This document shows, one piece after another, positions 8,043-17,158 of a stretch of 64,000 bases of DNA (position 1 is its first letter; each line of letters starts with the position of its first letter). The stretch is from the NCBI GenBank assembly GCA_947626225.1, contig CANQRH010000007.1, positions 1-64,000 on the forward strand, written 5' to 3'. Both the position numbers and the translations under genes were made by a program. Under the pieces are notes generated by a model. That model ran no database searches. It was not told the DNA's origin and saw nothing but the letters and a program-made list of their open reading frames with translations. Source of the DNA: Candidatus Gastranaerophilales bacterium (GTDB lineage Bacteria > Cyanobacteriota > Vampirovibrionia > Gastranaerophilales > Gastranaerophilaceae).

Positions 8043-8975
8043 ATGTTACCGTCGATGGATAAGGATTATTTAGATTCTATAGCTAGAGATTGCGGTTTAT
8101 CGGATGATGCTGATGTACCGTCCGTTATAAACAAAATTCAGGCACTGGATGAAAAATTTAAGGCGGATAGTTTAACGGAAATATACAAGTATTTTCTTAC
8201 AATAACCGAAAATACCGATGTCTTGAAATGTATAATCCAATGCAGTGACAGGATTAGAGATAAACGGATTTTGGACGGACTTTTGGATTTATTGCTGAAC
8301 AAAGAAAATAAATCCGATGCTTATATAAATGTCAGAGTTATGTGCGCAAAAGCCATAGCAAACTTGAAAGACACTTCTGCGGTTACTCCGCTTTTGTATT
8401 GCTTGAATAATAAGAGCGAGAATTACAAAATAAGGCTGGCATGTGCCGATGCTTTGGGAAAAATCGGTGATAAATATGCCGTAGCGCCTTTGATTGCGGT
8501 TGTGAAAGATGAAGATGAAAAATCCGTTTATTTAAGGGAATCAGCCGCTTCGGCGCTCGGGATGCTCGGCGATATGAGAGCTGTAGAACCGCTTGTTAAT
8601 ATTTTGGAAAGTCAAAAAGGTATTTGGAGTAAATTCACTTTTTTGAAAGAACGGGTTATTGAAGCATTAGGCAAACTCAGAATTGTCGATGATGAAAGAG
8701 TTTTTAACGCTTTAAAAAATTCTTTGGCTGATGAATCGGCACAGGTCAGGATAAATGCGATAGAAGCCATTATGGAAAGCGAAAATCCAAAAGCCGCAGA
8801 AACAATTAAAACCTGTATGCTTGAAGATGTAGATTGGGAAGTCAGAAAAAATGCACTGATAGCTTTATACAATCTTGAAGGAAGAAAGATACTGGACGAA
8901 GTTGCAAACGGAGTTTATCCGGATGAGTTGAAAATGGAAGCTGTATCTATGATTGAGGAGTACGAAGATGAGTAA
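8043..8975 (+). CDS. HEAT / PBS-lyase-like repeat protein
   Basis: About 310 residues from the ATG at 8043; the ORF-track start at 7965 would overlap the previous gene. From residue 90 onward it shows repeated helix pairs of the type VRVMCAKAIANLKD, RLACADALGKIGD and RESAASALGMLGD, the HEAT/PBS-lyase signature, at roughly 30-residue spacing. Such repeats make an alpha-solenoid scaffold for protein-protein contacts. Its 3' end overlaps queC by eight bases, so the gene belongs to the queC operon. Partner unknown. Confidence 0.85.
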   Translation: MLPSMDKDYLDSIARDCGLSDDADVPSVINKIQALDEKFKADSLTEIYKYFLTITENTDVLKCIIQCSDRIRDKRILDGLLDLLLNKENKSDAYINVRVMCAKAIANLKDTSAVTPLLYCLNNKSENYKIRLACADALGKIGDKYAVAPLIAVVKDEDEKSVYLRESAASALGMLGDMRAVEPLVNILESQKGIWSKFTFLKERVIEALGKLRIVDDERVFNALKNSLADESAQVRINAIEAIMESENPKAAETIKTCMLEDVDWEVRKNALIALYNLEGRKILDEVANGVYPDELKMEAVSMIEEYEDE

Positions 8976-9627
8976 AGGAATAATACTGTTATCAGGCGGG
9001 CTTGATTCGCTTGTAAGTCTGGGCGTCGGAATTGAGGAATATAACATTAAACTTGCCCTTACATTTGATTACGGGCAGAAATCGGCCATGCAGGAGAAGA
9101 ATGCTTCCAAAGCAATATGTGATTATTATAAAATTCAACATAAGGTAATAAAACTTGATTGGCTGAAAGATATTACTCATACCTCTTTGGTAAGTGATGA
9201 TAAATTGCCCGAAGGCTTGAATAATCCTGAAATTTCAGCAAAAAGCGTATGGGTGCCGAACAGAAACGGCCTTTTCTTAAATATTGCAGGCTCTTTTGCC
9301 GACGGTGAAGGATATGATTATATTCTTATCGGCGCAAATAAAGAAGAAGGTATGACCTTTCCCGATAACACGGAAGATTTTATAAAAAGAGTTAATGCTG
9401 AATTTGAGTATTCAACACGTAAAAAGCCCGAAGTTATTGCACCCTTGATAAATTTTGACAAAAATGATATAGTTAAGCAGGCATTGAAATATGCCGTTCC
9501 GCTGGAACTCACAAGGAGCTGCTATGCAGGCGGTGAGAAACATTGCGGAAAGTGTGAATCTTGTTTGAGATTAAAAAACGCACTGTTAAAAAACGGTTGT
9601 GAAAATTATATAGAGGTACTTTTTTGA
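8968..9627 (+). CDS. queC: 7-cyano-7-deazaguanine synthase
   Basis: 219 residues from ATG 8968, with GAGGAG seven bases upstream; the track's 8953 start would add a spurious MRSTK. The N-terminus has the PP-loop ATP pyrophosphatase motif LLSGGLDS. The C-terminus has a zinc-binding set, SCYAGGEKHCGKCESC. QueC makes preQ0 from 7-carboxy-7-deazaguanine and ammonia with ATP, for queuosine tRNA modification. Length and motifs fit the family. queD, queE and folE are not in this window. Confidence 0.95.
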   Translation: MSKGIILLSGGLDSLVSLGVGIEEYNIKLALTFDYGQKSAMQEKNASKAICDYYKIQHKVIKLDWLKDITHTSLVSDDKLPEGLNNPEISAKSVWVPNRNGLFLNIAGSFADGEGYDYILIGANKEEGMTFPDNTEDFIKRVNAEFEYSTRKKPEVIAPLINFDKNDIVKQALKYAVPLELTRSCYAGGEKHCGKCESCLRLKNALLKNGCENYIEVLF

Positions 9628-10178
9628 AGACATATTATGCGGATAAATCAATAAAATATATAGGAAGTCAGCTTTCGCCTCACTGGATTTATAAAAACTT
9701 TCAAATTCAGGGTGATGCTATTGCTGCATTTTGCGGGGAATGTGATGTAAAATTATCCGAAATGGTTGATATAGAAGATGTAATCAACAATGAACCGATT
9801 TACAGCAAATCAATGCTGAGTTTTATATCCGAACAGTTTAATATCGGGCTTGTAGAAGGAGTTCTCAGACAAAGACTTTTGATAACCGTAATAAAAGAAG
9901 TGCTTGAAAGCAGAGGTATTACTGTCGAAAGAAACGGTGATGATTTGCTTTATAACGGTAAAAAATTAAGTGTTTCCATTGCGGCTAAATCAACAAATTC
10001 CGTATTAATTCATACGGGATTGAACATAGAATCCGAAGGTGCGCCGGTTGATGCTTCCGGATTGAAAAGCGAGCTGGGCATTGCGGATATTAAAGAATTT
10101 GCACTTGAAGTTATGAAACGTTATTCTTTTGAAATTCATGATATAATTATGGCAACAACTAAAGTCAGAGGTGTGTAA
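9624..10178 (+). CDS. DUF366 family protein with a TTG start
   Basis: 184 residues. The likely start is TTG at 9624, overlapping the queC stop (TTGA) with an AGAGG site eight bases upstream; no suitable ATG exists nearby. The sequence contains SQLSPHWIYKNF, a signature I associate with DUF366, and no membrane segment. Function is unknown. Four-base overlap with queC suggests translational coupling and a possible link to deazaguanine or tRNA modification, which is inference from position only. Confidence 0.8.
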   Translation: MKTYYADKSIKYIGSQLSPHWIYKNFQIQGDAIAAFCGECDVKLSEMVDIEDVINNEPIYSKSMLSFISEQFNIGLVEGVLRQRLLITVIKEVLESRGITVERNGDDLLYNGKKLSVSIAAKSTNSVLIHTGLNIESEGAPVDASGLKSELGIADIKEFALEVMKRYSFEIHDIIMATTKVRGV

Positions 10179-10816
10179 TGGAAGAAGAATTAAAAAGACC
10201 TTCACATATAAGCTATAAGGAATATCAAAGGAAAATTAACAAAAAACCGAATGAAGGAATAGCGATTTTTGTGTCGGCGTTTTTTATACTTTTACTGCTG
10301 TTTCTCGGCATAGCAAAACAAATTTCACCGGAAATTGACGTGAATATCAGCGATGAAAGTGATTCAACTGAAAAATCATCAATTGATGATCGTCTGAAAC
10401 TTATTCAAATGGAAGATGAAGACAAAATGTTTGCTCCCGAACTTGATGAAAAAGTTGTTATTCCCGAAAATAAAAATGAAACAGTAAATGAAGAAGAAAA
10501 TACCGCAGAGGCGGAAGAACCCGTTAAACCCGCTGTTGAATCCGCTTCACCCAAACCCGAAACCACGGCCTCGCCCGAACCTGTTCAAAAACCCGTTACG
10601 GCAAAAGTTGTTGTCGGATATTATACAACCAAAGATCAGGCTGAAGTCGCAAAAGGGATTATCTCAGAATCGGGTTTAAATATTTCTCCCTTTGTCAGAA
10701 GTATCGGCGGTGCCTATACAATTCAAATAGGCTCGTATTCTTCCAGAGAAAAGGCTCAATCGGTCGCTAATGAGCTTTTGCGCAATAATTATCCCGCAAG
10801 GATAATTATGGAATAG
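10178..10816 (+). CDS. Membrane-anchored SPOR-domain protein
   Basis: 212 residues, with ATG overlapping the upstream TAA. Residues about 28-47 form a single membrane helix (IFVSAFFILLLLFLGIA) behind a positively charged N-terminus, so the rest faces the periplasm. An acidic and Pro-rich linker covers residues 55-140. The C-terminal 70 residues (VVVGYYTTKDQAEVAKG ... IQIGSYSSREKAQSVA) fit a SPOR domain, which binds denuded glycan strands at the division septum. Last gene of the HEAT-queC-DUF366 operon. Confidence 0.88.
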   Translation: MEEELKRPSHISYKEYQRKINKKPNEGIAIFVSAFFILLLLFLGIAKQISPEIDVNISDESDSTEKSSIDDRLKLIQMEDEDKMFAPELDEKVVIPENKNETVNEEENTAEAEEPVKPAVESASPKPETTASPEPVQKPVTAKVVVGYYTTKDQAEVAKGIISESGLNISPFVRSIGGAYTIQIGSYSSREKAQSVANELLRNNYPARIIME

Positions 10817-10823
10817 TACCTTG

Positions 10824-10852
10824 TTGACTGTTTTTATATCTTATGCTATTAT
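10824..10852 (+). promoter_or_regulatory. Sigma-70-type promoter for the 10876 gene
   Basis: TTGACT, a 17-base spacer and TATTAT, ending 23 bases before the ATG at 10876. Near-consensus. Confidence 0.65.
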
Positions 10853-10875
10853 TCAATTGAAATGGAGATACAGTT

Positions 10876-11541
10876 ATGAAAAAGTTATTTGCAATATCCG
10901 CATTAATTATTGGTCTTTTGTCAGGAACAGCATTTGCTAAGACTGTACCTGTTCAGACATTACAGGATTTTTCTTTGGAAAATCCGCCTCAAACTTTGCT
11001 GATTAAAATTCTTTCCAATATTCGTCTGAATAAGGATATTATGCTTCATGAAGGCTTTTATGTCCTCGGACAAATACAGGCTTCTCAGGACAGCGGTTTT
11101 ATCTTTATGCCTGTGAAGTATCAAAACTTCCATAATGAAGTGTTTGAAGTTCAGGGAAATTATCCCGCAAAATTTGTAGAAGTACTTGAAAATTCCGATA
11201 AGAAAGCAAAAGGTCAGGTAAACAAAGATTCAAAAATCCTGTTTGACTTTGTTATTGCCGATGAACAACAAGATGATTCCATCGGAGAAAGATTTAAAGA
11301 TGCCGATGCAACAAGAGGAATTTCGGCAATCGTTAATAAATCCGAAATGGTAATCTATGATGATACCATTCCTGCGACAATGAGAAATTTCCCGGGAATT
11401 AAATTAAATTCATTTGATAACGGAAGTAATTTCAATATTCCCAAAAAATTGATAATTGATTACTCTCCGAAAGAAATCAATATTAACTCTTTGAAAGAAA
11501 CACCGGAAATTCAAGAACCGGCAGAACAACCTGCACAATAA
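10876..11541 (+). CDS. Secreted protein of unknown function
   Basis: 221 residues with a clear Sec signal peptide (MKKLFAISALIIGLLSGTAFA, cleavage after AFA) and a GGAG ribosome-binding site. The mature part is mixed alpha/beta with a Pro/Glu-rich tail and lacks cysteines and recognisable motifs. It has its own promoter and a following terminator, so it is a single-gene unit. Likely periplasmic or surface-associated. No family recognised. Confidence 0.8.
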   Translation: MKKLFAISALIIGLLSGTAFAKTVPVQTLQDFSLENPPQTLLIKILSNIRLNKDIMLHEGFYVLGQIQASQDSGFIFMPVKYQNFHNEVFEVQGNYPAKFVEVLENSDKKAKGQVNKDSKILFDFVIADEQQDDSIGERFKDADATRGISAIVNKSEMVIYDDTIPATMRNFPGIKLNSFDNGSNFNIPKKLIIDYSPKEININSLKETPEIQEPAEQPAQ

Positions 11542-11571
11542 AAAACATCAGCAGAAAAATGATTAATATAT

Positions 11572-11605
11572 AAAAAGCCGTTGTTAAACTTTTACAGCGG
11601 CTTTT
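11572..11605 (+). terminator. Terminator after the 10876 gene
   Basis: AAAAGCCGTTG ... CAGCGGCTTTT with one G-T pair, an 11-base loop and a following T-rich stretch. It overlaps the 3' end of the convergent small gene at 11584-11727. Confidence 0.7.
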
Positions 11606-11727
11606 AATTTGCCGTCACCAGTCAAAATTATTTCGGTATCTTTACCGTTTTCACTTATTACCAGACGTGTTTTTTCGACATTGTCCTCAACAAAACGGGT
11701 GATTTCTTTAATCTTCAAATCGTTCAT
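11584..11727 (-). CDS. Small acidic/basic 47-residue protein (not in ORF track)
   Basis: Reading the minus strand from ATG at 11727 gives a 47-residue protein beginning MNDLKIKEITRFVEDNVEK and ending GDGKLKAAVKV. An AAAGGGA site lies seven to eight bases upstream. The pattern of a short amphipathic helix followed by LVISENGKDTEIIL resembles the first 35 residues of biotin carboxyl carrier proteins, but the biotin domain is absent, so this may be chance. Stands alone between the secreted-protein gene and tsf. Good ribosome-binding site and composition support a real small gene. Confidence 0.6.
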   Translation of the reverse strand: MNDLKIKEITRFVEDNVEKTRLVISENGKDTEIILTGDGKLKAAVKV

Positions 11728-11855
11728 GTAAAAATCCCTTTCGTATTATTATAATAACAGATTTTTGAGGAATTTCAACCCTCTTGAGAATTATAAAACG
11801 TGAACAAAAATTTTTTTGCCATCAATAATATTTATACGGATTATTACAGACAAAT

Positions 11856-11884
11856 AAAAAAGACCGATTTTTATCGGTCTTTTT
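11856..11884 (-). terminator. Terminator of the rpsB-tsf operon
   Basis: Perfect hairpin AAAAAGACCGAT-tttt-ATCGGTCTTTTT, 18 bases beyond the tsf stop. Confidence 0.9.
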
Positions 11885-11901
11885 CTTAATCAGTTTGCTT
11901 A

Positions 11902-12765
11902 TCAGCCTTTAATCTGGCTCATAACTTCATCCGCAAAGTTTTCTTGACGTTTTTCCAAGCCTTCGCCAAGCATATATCTTGTGAAAGCCTTAACTTCAAG
12001 TTTTCCTTCAATCAGTTGTCCGACAGTAATATCGGGATTTTTGATGAACGGTTGTTCAAGAAGAACTTTACCTGCAAGAAGTTTGTTTACTCTGCCTTCA
12101 ACGATTTTTCCTCTGATTTGTTCAGGTTTTTTGAGCAAATCTTCTTTACCCATTTCGATTTCGGTTTCATGGTCGATTACCGATTGGGGAATTTCATCTC
12201 TTTTGATAAATTCGGGTGCGGAAGATGCGATATGAAGGCATATATCATTCATAAGTTCATCATCTTTTTTATCCGTTTGAATAAGAACGCCGATTTTACC
12301 GTTGTGTACGTAAGATGCGGTATTTCCTTCATAACGGACAAATCTTCTGAAAGTAATTTTTTCGCCGATAGAAGCGATTTTTTCTTTAATTACTTCCGAA
12401 ATAACTTTACCGCATTTCGGGCAGTTGTAGTTTAGCAAAGCATCCGTATCAGCGGGGTTTGTTTCGGCAACAACATCCGCAAGGCAGGAAGTCAATTCTT
12501 TAAATTCTTCATTTTTTGCAACGAAGTCTGTTTCACAGTTGACTTCAACTAATGCACCGCAGTTGTCTTTTACGGAAGCTGCAACAAGTCCTTCGGCAGC
12601 GATTCTGCCCATTTTTTTGTCGGCAGAAGCGATACCTTTTTGACGAAGTACGTCCATTGCTTTTTCCATATCACCGTCGGTTTCAACGAGTGCTTTTTTT
12701 GCATCCATCATACCGGCGCCGGTTTTGTCACGGAGTTCTTTTACCATTTGAGCTGTAATATTCAT
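11902..12765 (-). CDS. tsf: Elongation factor Ts
   Basis: 287 residues. The N-terminal UBA-like domain begins MNITAQMVKELRDKTGAGMM with the conserved DAKKAL, and the next signature VEVNCETDFVA is intact. EF-Ts catalyses GDP release from EF-Tu. The middle contains a CPKCGKVI pair with another Cys upstream, an unusual insertion that could bind zinc and is not found in E. coli Tsf. It follows rpsB by 22 bases with a GGAG site and ends at a strong terminator. Confidence 0.97.
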   Translation of the reverse strand: MNITAQMVKELRDKTGAGMMDAKKALVETDGDMEKAMDVLRQKGIASADKKMGRIAAEGLVAASVKDNCGALVEVNCETDFVAKNEEFKELTSCLADVVAETNPADTDALLNYNCPKCGKVISEVIKEKIASIGEKITFRRFVRYEGNTASYVHNGKIGVLIQTDKKDDELMNDICLHIASSAPEFIKRDEIPQSVIDHETEIEMGKEDLLKKPEQIRGKIVEGRVNKLLAGKVLLEQPFIKNPDITVGQLIEGKLEVKAFTRYMLGEGLEKRQENFADEVMSQIKG

Positions 12766-12787
12766 TATAATTTCTCCTTATAAACGT

Positions 12788-13576
12788 CTATTCTTCAGTA
12801 GTTTCTTCTTTAACTTCTTCTTCGGCTTTCACTTCAACGCCTGCATCTTCAGCTTTTACGGCTTCAATTTTTTTAGCGTTGGCATTAGCTTCACGAAGTT
12901 GTTTTCCTTCAAGAACAGCGTCAGCCAATTTTGAAGTAATCAATTTGATAGAACGAATAGCATCATCGTTTCCGGGAATAATATAGTTGATACCGTCAGG
13001 ATCCGCATTTGTATCTGCAAGACAGATTACGGGAATATTTAATTTGTTTGCTTCCTGAATTGCGATATCTTCTTTTTTCTGGTCAACGATGTAGATAAGA
13101 TCGGGCAATCCTCTCATATCTTTGATACCGCCGAGAGTTTTGCTCAATTTAGAGAGTTCTCTGTTCAATTTTGCGATTTCTTTTTTCGGCAGTTTTTCTG
13201 CATGTCCGGAATTGATAAAGTCTTCCAATTCTCTTAATTTGTTAACACGACCTCTGATTGTTTCAAAGTTTGTCAGCATACCGCCGAGCCAGCGTCTGTT
13301 AATGTAATAAGCTCCCGATCTTTGAGCTTCTTCCGCTACAACTTCGGCAGCCTGTTTTTTTGTTCCGACAAAAAGAACATTTTTTCCTCTTGCCGCAAAT
13401 TCTCTTACTACAGCGTAAGCTTCATCGAGTAAATCGGTTGTTTTACGTAAATCCAATACATAAATACCGTTTCTTGCACCGTAAATATACGGTTTCATTT
13501 TGGGGTTCCATCTTTGGGTTTGGTGTCCGAAATGTACACCTGCTTCCAAAAGTTCAATCATAGATGCTGTTGGCAT
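12788..13576 (-). CDS. rpsB: 30S ribosomal protein S2
   Basis: 262 residues. Starts [20 protein letters not shown] with the S2 signature [12 protein letters not shown], then WLGGMLTNF and PDLIYIVD, all as in bacterial S2. The C-terminus has an acidic tail ([11 protein letters not shown]) longer than needed. First gene of rpsB-tsf, the usual order. AAAGGAG precedes the start. Confidence 0.98.
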   Translation of the reverse strand: MPTASMIELLEAGVHFGHQTQRWNPKMKPYIYGARNGIYVLDLRKTTDLLDEAYAVVREFAARGKNVLFVGTKKQAAEVVAEEAQRSGAYYINRRWLGGMLTNFETIRGRVNKLRELEDFINSGHAEKLPKKEIAKLNRELSKLSKTLGGIKDMRGLPDLIYIVDQKKEDIAIQEANKLNIPVICLADTNADPDGINYIIPGNDDAIRSIKLITSKLADAVLEGKQLREANANAKKIEAVKAEDAGVEVKAEEEVKEETTEE

Positions 13577-13700
13577 CGGTTTTTCTCCTTTTTTTTACTT
13601 GTTGTACTACGGGCTATACCGTCTCATTCCTAAGAACTAGGGCGAACCTATCAGACCAGTGTAACCGATTTAATAATAATATAAACATGCTCATTTGCAA
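13577..13700 (-). promoter_or_regulatory. rpsB leader and candidate promoter
   Basis: On the minus strand TTGCAA, a 16-base spacer and TATTAT give a plausible sigma-70 promoter (13673-13700). The following ~95-base leader contains GC-richer inverted segments (CCTAGTTCTTAGG; ACGG...GCCCGT). rpsB leaders are often bound by S2 for autoregulation, so this may be such an element. No Rfam model was tested. Confidence 0.35.
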
Positions 13701-13808
13701 ACAAGTATTTAGATTTATTACGCAAAAAAAACGGACATTTCGCAAACGAAAAGTCCGGCATTTCATTTCTGAAACAAAAAGGATTTACATTAAACCTATC
13801 CCAAATCC

Positions 13809-14342
13809 CTAGTACTCTATGCCTTGTCTTGCCATTACACCGATATCAAAGTAGTGTTTAATGGGCTTCATTTCGGTAACGAGATGTGCCATTGCTTTGA
13901 GTTCCGGGTGTGCGTAGCGTCCGGTTAATACGATTTCAAGATTTTCGGGTTTGTGCAGTAGCACATCTTTTACGTCCGAAACTTTAATCATATTCATAGC
14001 AGTACAAATATTAATTTCGTCAAGAATTATCAATTGATATTCTCCCGAATTAATAGCTTTTTTAGCGTATTCCCATCCTCTTTTGGCTTCTTTAAAGTCT
14101 TCCATACACACATTGTGAGAATAGCAGACTCTGTCCATGCCGAACTGAACAACATCCAGATTAGGCAAAAATTTGGACGATGAAACGATTTCGCCGTAGG
14201 AGGTAGCGCTGTCGCCTTTAGTAAATTGGATAATCAAAACTTTCCAGCCATGACCGAGTGCTCTGAGAGCCAATCCTAATGATGCGGTTGTTTTACCCTT
14301 TCCGTCACCTGTATAAATTTGAATATACCCATGTTCTAACAC
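13809..14342 (-). CDS. cobO: Cob(I)yrinic acid a,c-diamide adenosyltransferase
   Basis: 177 residues, full family length. The P-loop GDGKGKTTAS near residue 12 and the LIILDEIN Walker B region mark the CobO/BtuR type. It attaches adenosine to cobalt of corrinoids, used in cobalamin synthesis or salvage. Its start is preceded by GGAGGTAGTGAGTCGTG; it stands alone. No other corrinoid genes are present in the window, so salvage or a dispersed pathway cannot be distinguished here. Confidence 0.93.
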   Translation of the reverse strand: MLEHGYIQIYTGDGKGKTTASLGLALRALGHGWKVLIIQFTKGDSATSYGEIVSSSKFLPNLDVVQFGMDRVCYSHNVCMEDFKEAKRGWEYAKKAINSGEYQLIILDEINICTAMNMIKVSDVKDVLLHKPENLEIVLTGRYAHPELKAMAHLVTEMKPIKHYFDIGVMARQGIEY

Positions 14343-14896
14343 GACTCACTACCTCCAAAACTTTTGTTTGCTCTCTATCCTCATTTTAACGTATTGACTC
14401 AAAAGTTTAATCGTTCCAAGGATGGATAAATTCCTAGGGCAAAAGATGTATCCCCCAAGACGTATTTCCATAATATGACAAAACAAAAAAAAATAAATAA
14501 TTTGATATCGTGCCATGCCAATCTTTTTACAATTAATTTTTATCAAAACCTTAAAATCACTAATTTGATTGAATTTTGACTAAAAAAATTTTTTGAGAAA
14601 AAATTTACTTAATTTTTGTAAAATAAATGTTAAAAACTCTTGCAAAACCCGAAAGTATTCATGCCATGGCTTTTTTGGAATGAAAATGAATTGTAAATGT
14701 TGTTAATAGTTATAGATATTGAAAAACTATAATAGTTTATACCGAAATTTAAAATTAAAATTTTTCCGTGAAAAATACGGAAATTTTTTTTAGCAGCACC
14801 GATGTAAACTTTTGTAACAATATTTGTACATGACTGAAATTTTCGGATTATAAAACCGTTTACATGTTTAAGAGTATAAAAAAGAGAGAGTACTAC
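14343..14896. other. Intergenic region with a terminator-like hairpin
   Basis: About 550 AT-rich bases. The 65-codon minus-strand ORF (14349-14546) lacks a ribosome-binding site and I do not call it. At 14764-14783 the inverted repeat TTTCCGT / ACGGAAA followed by TTTTTTT looks like a rho-independent terminator on the plus strand, although no upstream plus-strand gene exists; it may end a small RNA starting around 14,600. Confidence 0.4.
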
Positions 14897-16555
14897 ATGG
14901 CACCAGGATTAACACAAGTTAAAGTTCCTACAAATAATACCTTCGGTACTGCGGCTCAAAAAATGAGTTCACAGCCCGGAAGGACAACCATGTATTCATC
15001 TTCCAGAGGGAATACTCAAGTCGGTATGCTATTCGGAAGAAATACTACTCAAAGAACTTTCGGACAATCTTTCGGTATAACTGCTCAACGTTCTACTACA
15101 GGTTTTGAAAAAGCTGATTATTCATTTGTCAGAGATTTGAATGCATCTACTCCGCCTTTGTTCAAACAAGACTTATACGGCGGTTTTGATATGGGTATTC
15201 ATAATTGTAATCACGACAACAAAATGAGTACTTTTGAAAAAGTCGCAATGGGTATGGCTTTACTTAACGCAATTTTGCCGACTGTTTCAGATGCCGTCAG
15301 CACAATAAAATCGACAAAAGGTACATCTTCTGCCGAGGATGCGGGATTTAATTTTGATTCGGCTAAGTTTGAAATGACAAAAGAACTTTCTCAAGCAACA
15401 ACATTCGGTAAGATTAATAATGTTGAAGCCAAAGCTAATGAAAAATTGAATAATTTCCAAGAGAATTACTCCAAATCGGGACAAGATACAATCACGGGTA
15501 TAAATGATCTAATCGGTAAAACTCCGGGATTGCAAGATGCAGATGTATCTCTCGATACATCAAAACTGGCTTTAAGCAATTTGAACATAAATCCTGATGA
15601 TTTATCATCACTTGATGAGGCGGCAAAAACTATAAATAAAGATCTTGCTAAAGTTGATGAATTTATTACAAAAGATATTAAAGATGGTATAGATAAATGT
15701 ACAACCAAGAGCGGAGAACTTTCTCAGCAAATCGGTACGTTAGAGTCTCGGAAACAGGCTGCGCAAGCTGCGGAAGCTACTGGCGGAGCCCCATCTCCTT
15801 CTTCTGATGAAATTCAAAAACAAATTAGTGAATTAAAAGAACAAAAAAATAAAATTGACACTGCAAGAAAAGAACTTGAAGGCAATATTACAAAAGCAGC
15901 TAATGATTTAAAAACTGAACTTCAAAAACAACAAACAACACTCGGAGATATTAAAGAGGTTAAATCGGAACTTGCCGATAAAAAATATGAAGTTGCAAAA
16001 GACAATGATAAAGAAATTTCTTCAAACAAAAAGAAAATGGATAAATTAAATGATGAAATTAAACAGCTTCAAACCGAAGCAAAGAATGATCCTAAAAAAG
16101 CAGATAAACTCAAAGGCAAAATGGATGAATTTAACGGATTGGTAAAAGAAATGTCCGCACTGAAAGATTCGTTAAAGGATATGAACGATGTAACGTCATT
16201 TACAAACAGTAAAGGAAAAACGCATACAATGACTAATACCTCCATAGATCCTAAATATTTTGAAGTTAAAACACCATCTGCCGGTTCCGGTAGAGATATT
16301 AAAGCAGGAGGTGCGGCAGATGAGACTGTCGGACAACAAAACTCCAGAGTTATGACCAACCTTAGTGATTGTAAACAAGCAGGTGATACAATTAAAATAG
16401 GTAAGGGTTCGTATGTCTTAAGTGCTGACGGAATGTTTATTTCCGATCACGGAGATAAATTTTCAAGAGATGAACTGCAGAGAATAGCATATAATGATAC
16501 TTCCAATCCTAATCAGCCAATACACGGATTTAACAACTTCGGATTGAATGCTTAA
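14897..16555 (+). CDS. Large coiled-coil protein, lineage-type, unknown function
   Basis: 552 residues from the ATG at 14897 (MAPGLTQVKVP), which has AAGAGAGAG upstream; the in-frame ATG at 14864 has no ribosome-binding site. Residues 1-85 are Ser/Thr/Gln-rich with repeated FG motifs (NTFGTA, LFGRNT, RTFGQSFG). A hydrophobic segment lies near residues 115-130. Residues 250-430 are heptad-rich Lys/Glu/Gln coiled coil with a low-complexity spacer (AAEATGGAPSPSS). The C-terminus is Gly/Asn-rich. No signal peptide, no known domain. It has its own terminator and may be a structural or exported protein. Confidence 0.75.
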   Translation: MAPGLTQVKVPTNNTFGTAAQKMSSQPGRTTMYSSSRGNTQVGMLFGRNTTQRTFGQSFGITAQRSTTGFEKADYSFVRDLNASTPPLFKQDLYGGFDMGIHNCNHDNKMSTFEKVAMGMALLNAILPTVSDAVSTIKSTKGTSSAEDAGFNFDSAKFEMTKELSQATTFGKINNVEAKANEKLNNFQENYSKSGQDTITGINDLIGKTPGLQDADVSLDTSKLALSNLNINPDDLSSLDEAAKTINKDLAKVDEFITKDIKDGIDKCTTKSGELSQQIGTLESRKQAAQAAEATGGAPSPSSDEIQKQISELKEQKNKIDTARKELEGNITKAANDLKTELQKQQTTLGDIKEVKSELADKKYEVAKDNDKEISSNKKKMDKLNDEIKQLQTEAKNDPKKADKLKGKMDEFNGLVKEMSALKDSLKDMNDVTSFTNSKGKTHTMTNTSIDPKYFEVKTPSAGSGRDIKAGGAADETVGQQNSRVMTNLSDCKQAGDTIKIGKGSYVLSADGMFISDHGDKFSRDELQRIAYNDTSNPNQPIHGFNNFGLNA

Positions 16556-16624
16556 AATATTTTTACATTAACTTTACTTTTTGTATTATTTAGTTTAGAA
16601 TTAATAAGCAGACAGTATTGTCGT

Positions 16625-16655
16625 AAAAAAGAACGGGACTCCTCGTTCTTTTTTT
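16625..16655 (+). terminator. Terminator after the coiled-coil gene
   Basis: AAAAAAGAACG-ggactcct-CGTTCTTTTTTT, 70 bases after the stop and just before rimP. Confidence 0.85.
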
Positions 16656-16675
16656 AATTAATACGAAAGGATAAG

Positions 16676-17158
16676 ATGAAACAGGATATCAACAGGCATG
16701 AAGTGCTCGAGAAAATTACGCCGATTATTGAGAATACGGCTATGAGATTCGGCTATATACCTATTGAAATTGAGTTTATCAAAGAAAATCACAGATGGTT
16801 TTTGAGAATTTATCTTTATTCAAAAGAAAAAGATGTTACGCTTGATGATTGTGAAAACGTAACACGAAGCTTGTCTGATTTTCTTGATGAACTTATTCCC
16901 GTTAAATATTATCTTGAAGTTTCATCACCCGGTTTGGAAAGGAAATTCAAATCCGAAAAAGAATTTGTTATCTTCAACGGAAGAAGAATCAGCTTAAAGT
17001 TGAAAAATCCGCTTGAAGGAGAAACAGAAAAAATCTTTAAAGGCGAGATTTTGGATTTTGATGAAAAAGAAGGGTTGAAGTTTTTCCGCTTCGATGACGG
17101 ACAAGAACTTTTAATTCCGCGTGACAATATTCAGTCAGCAAAATTGTACATTGATTAA
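16676..17158 (+). CDS. rimP: Ribosome maturation factor RimP
   Basis: 160 residues. The N-terminal domain contains IEIEFIKENHRWFLRIYLY and the conserved YYLEVSSPGLERKF motif; the C-terminal SH3-like domain follows. RimP helps assemble the 30S head. AAAGGA precedes the start. It is normally followed immediately by nusA; here the pair is separated by 884 bases containing a repeat-flanked insert. Confidence 0.96.
   Translation: MKQDINRHEVLEKITPIIENTAMRFGYIPIEIEFIKENHRWFLRIYLYSKEKDVTLDDCENVTRSLSDFLDELIPVKYYLEVSSPGLERKFKSEKEFVIFNGRRISLKLKNPLEGETEKIFKGEILDFDEKEGLKFFRFDDGQELLIPRDNIQSAKLYID

Noticed and set aside
14349-14546. 65-residue minus-strand ORF upstream of cobO
   Set aside because: No ribosome-binding site, low-complexity composition and directly upstream of cobO promoter space.
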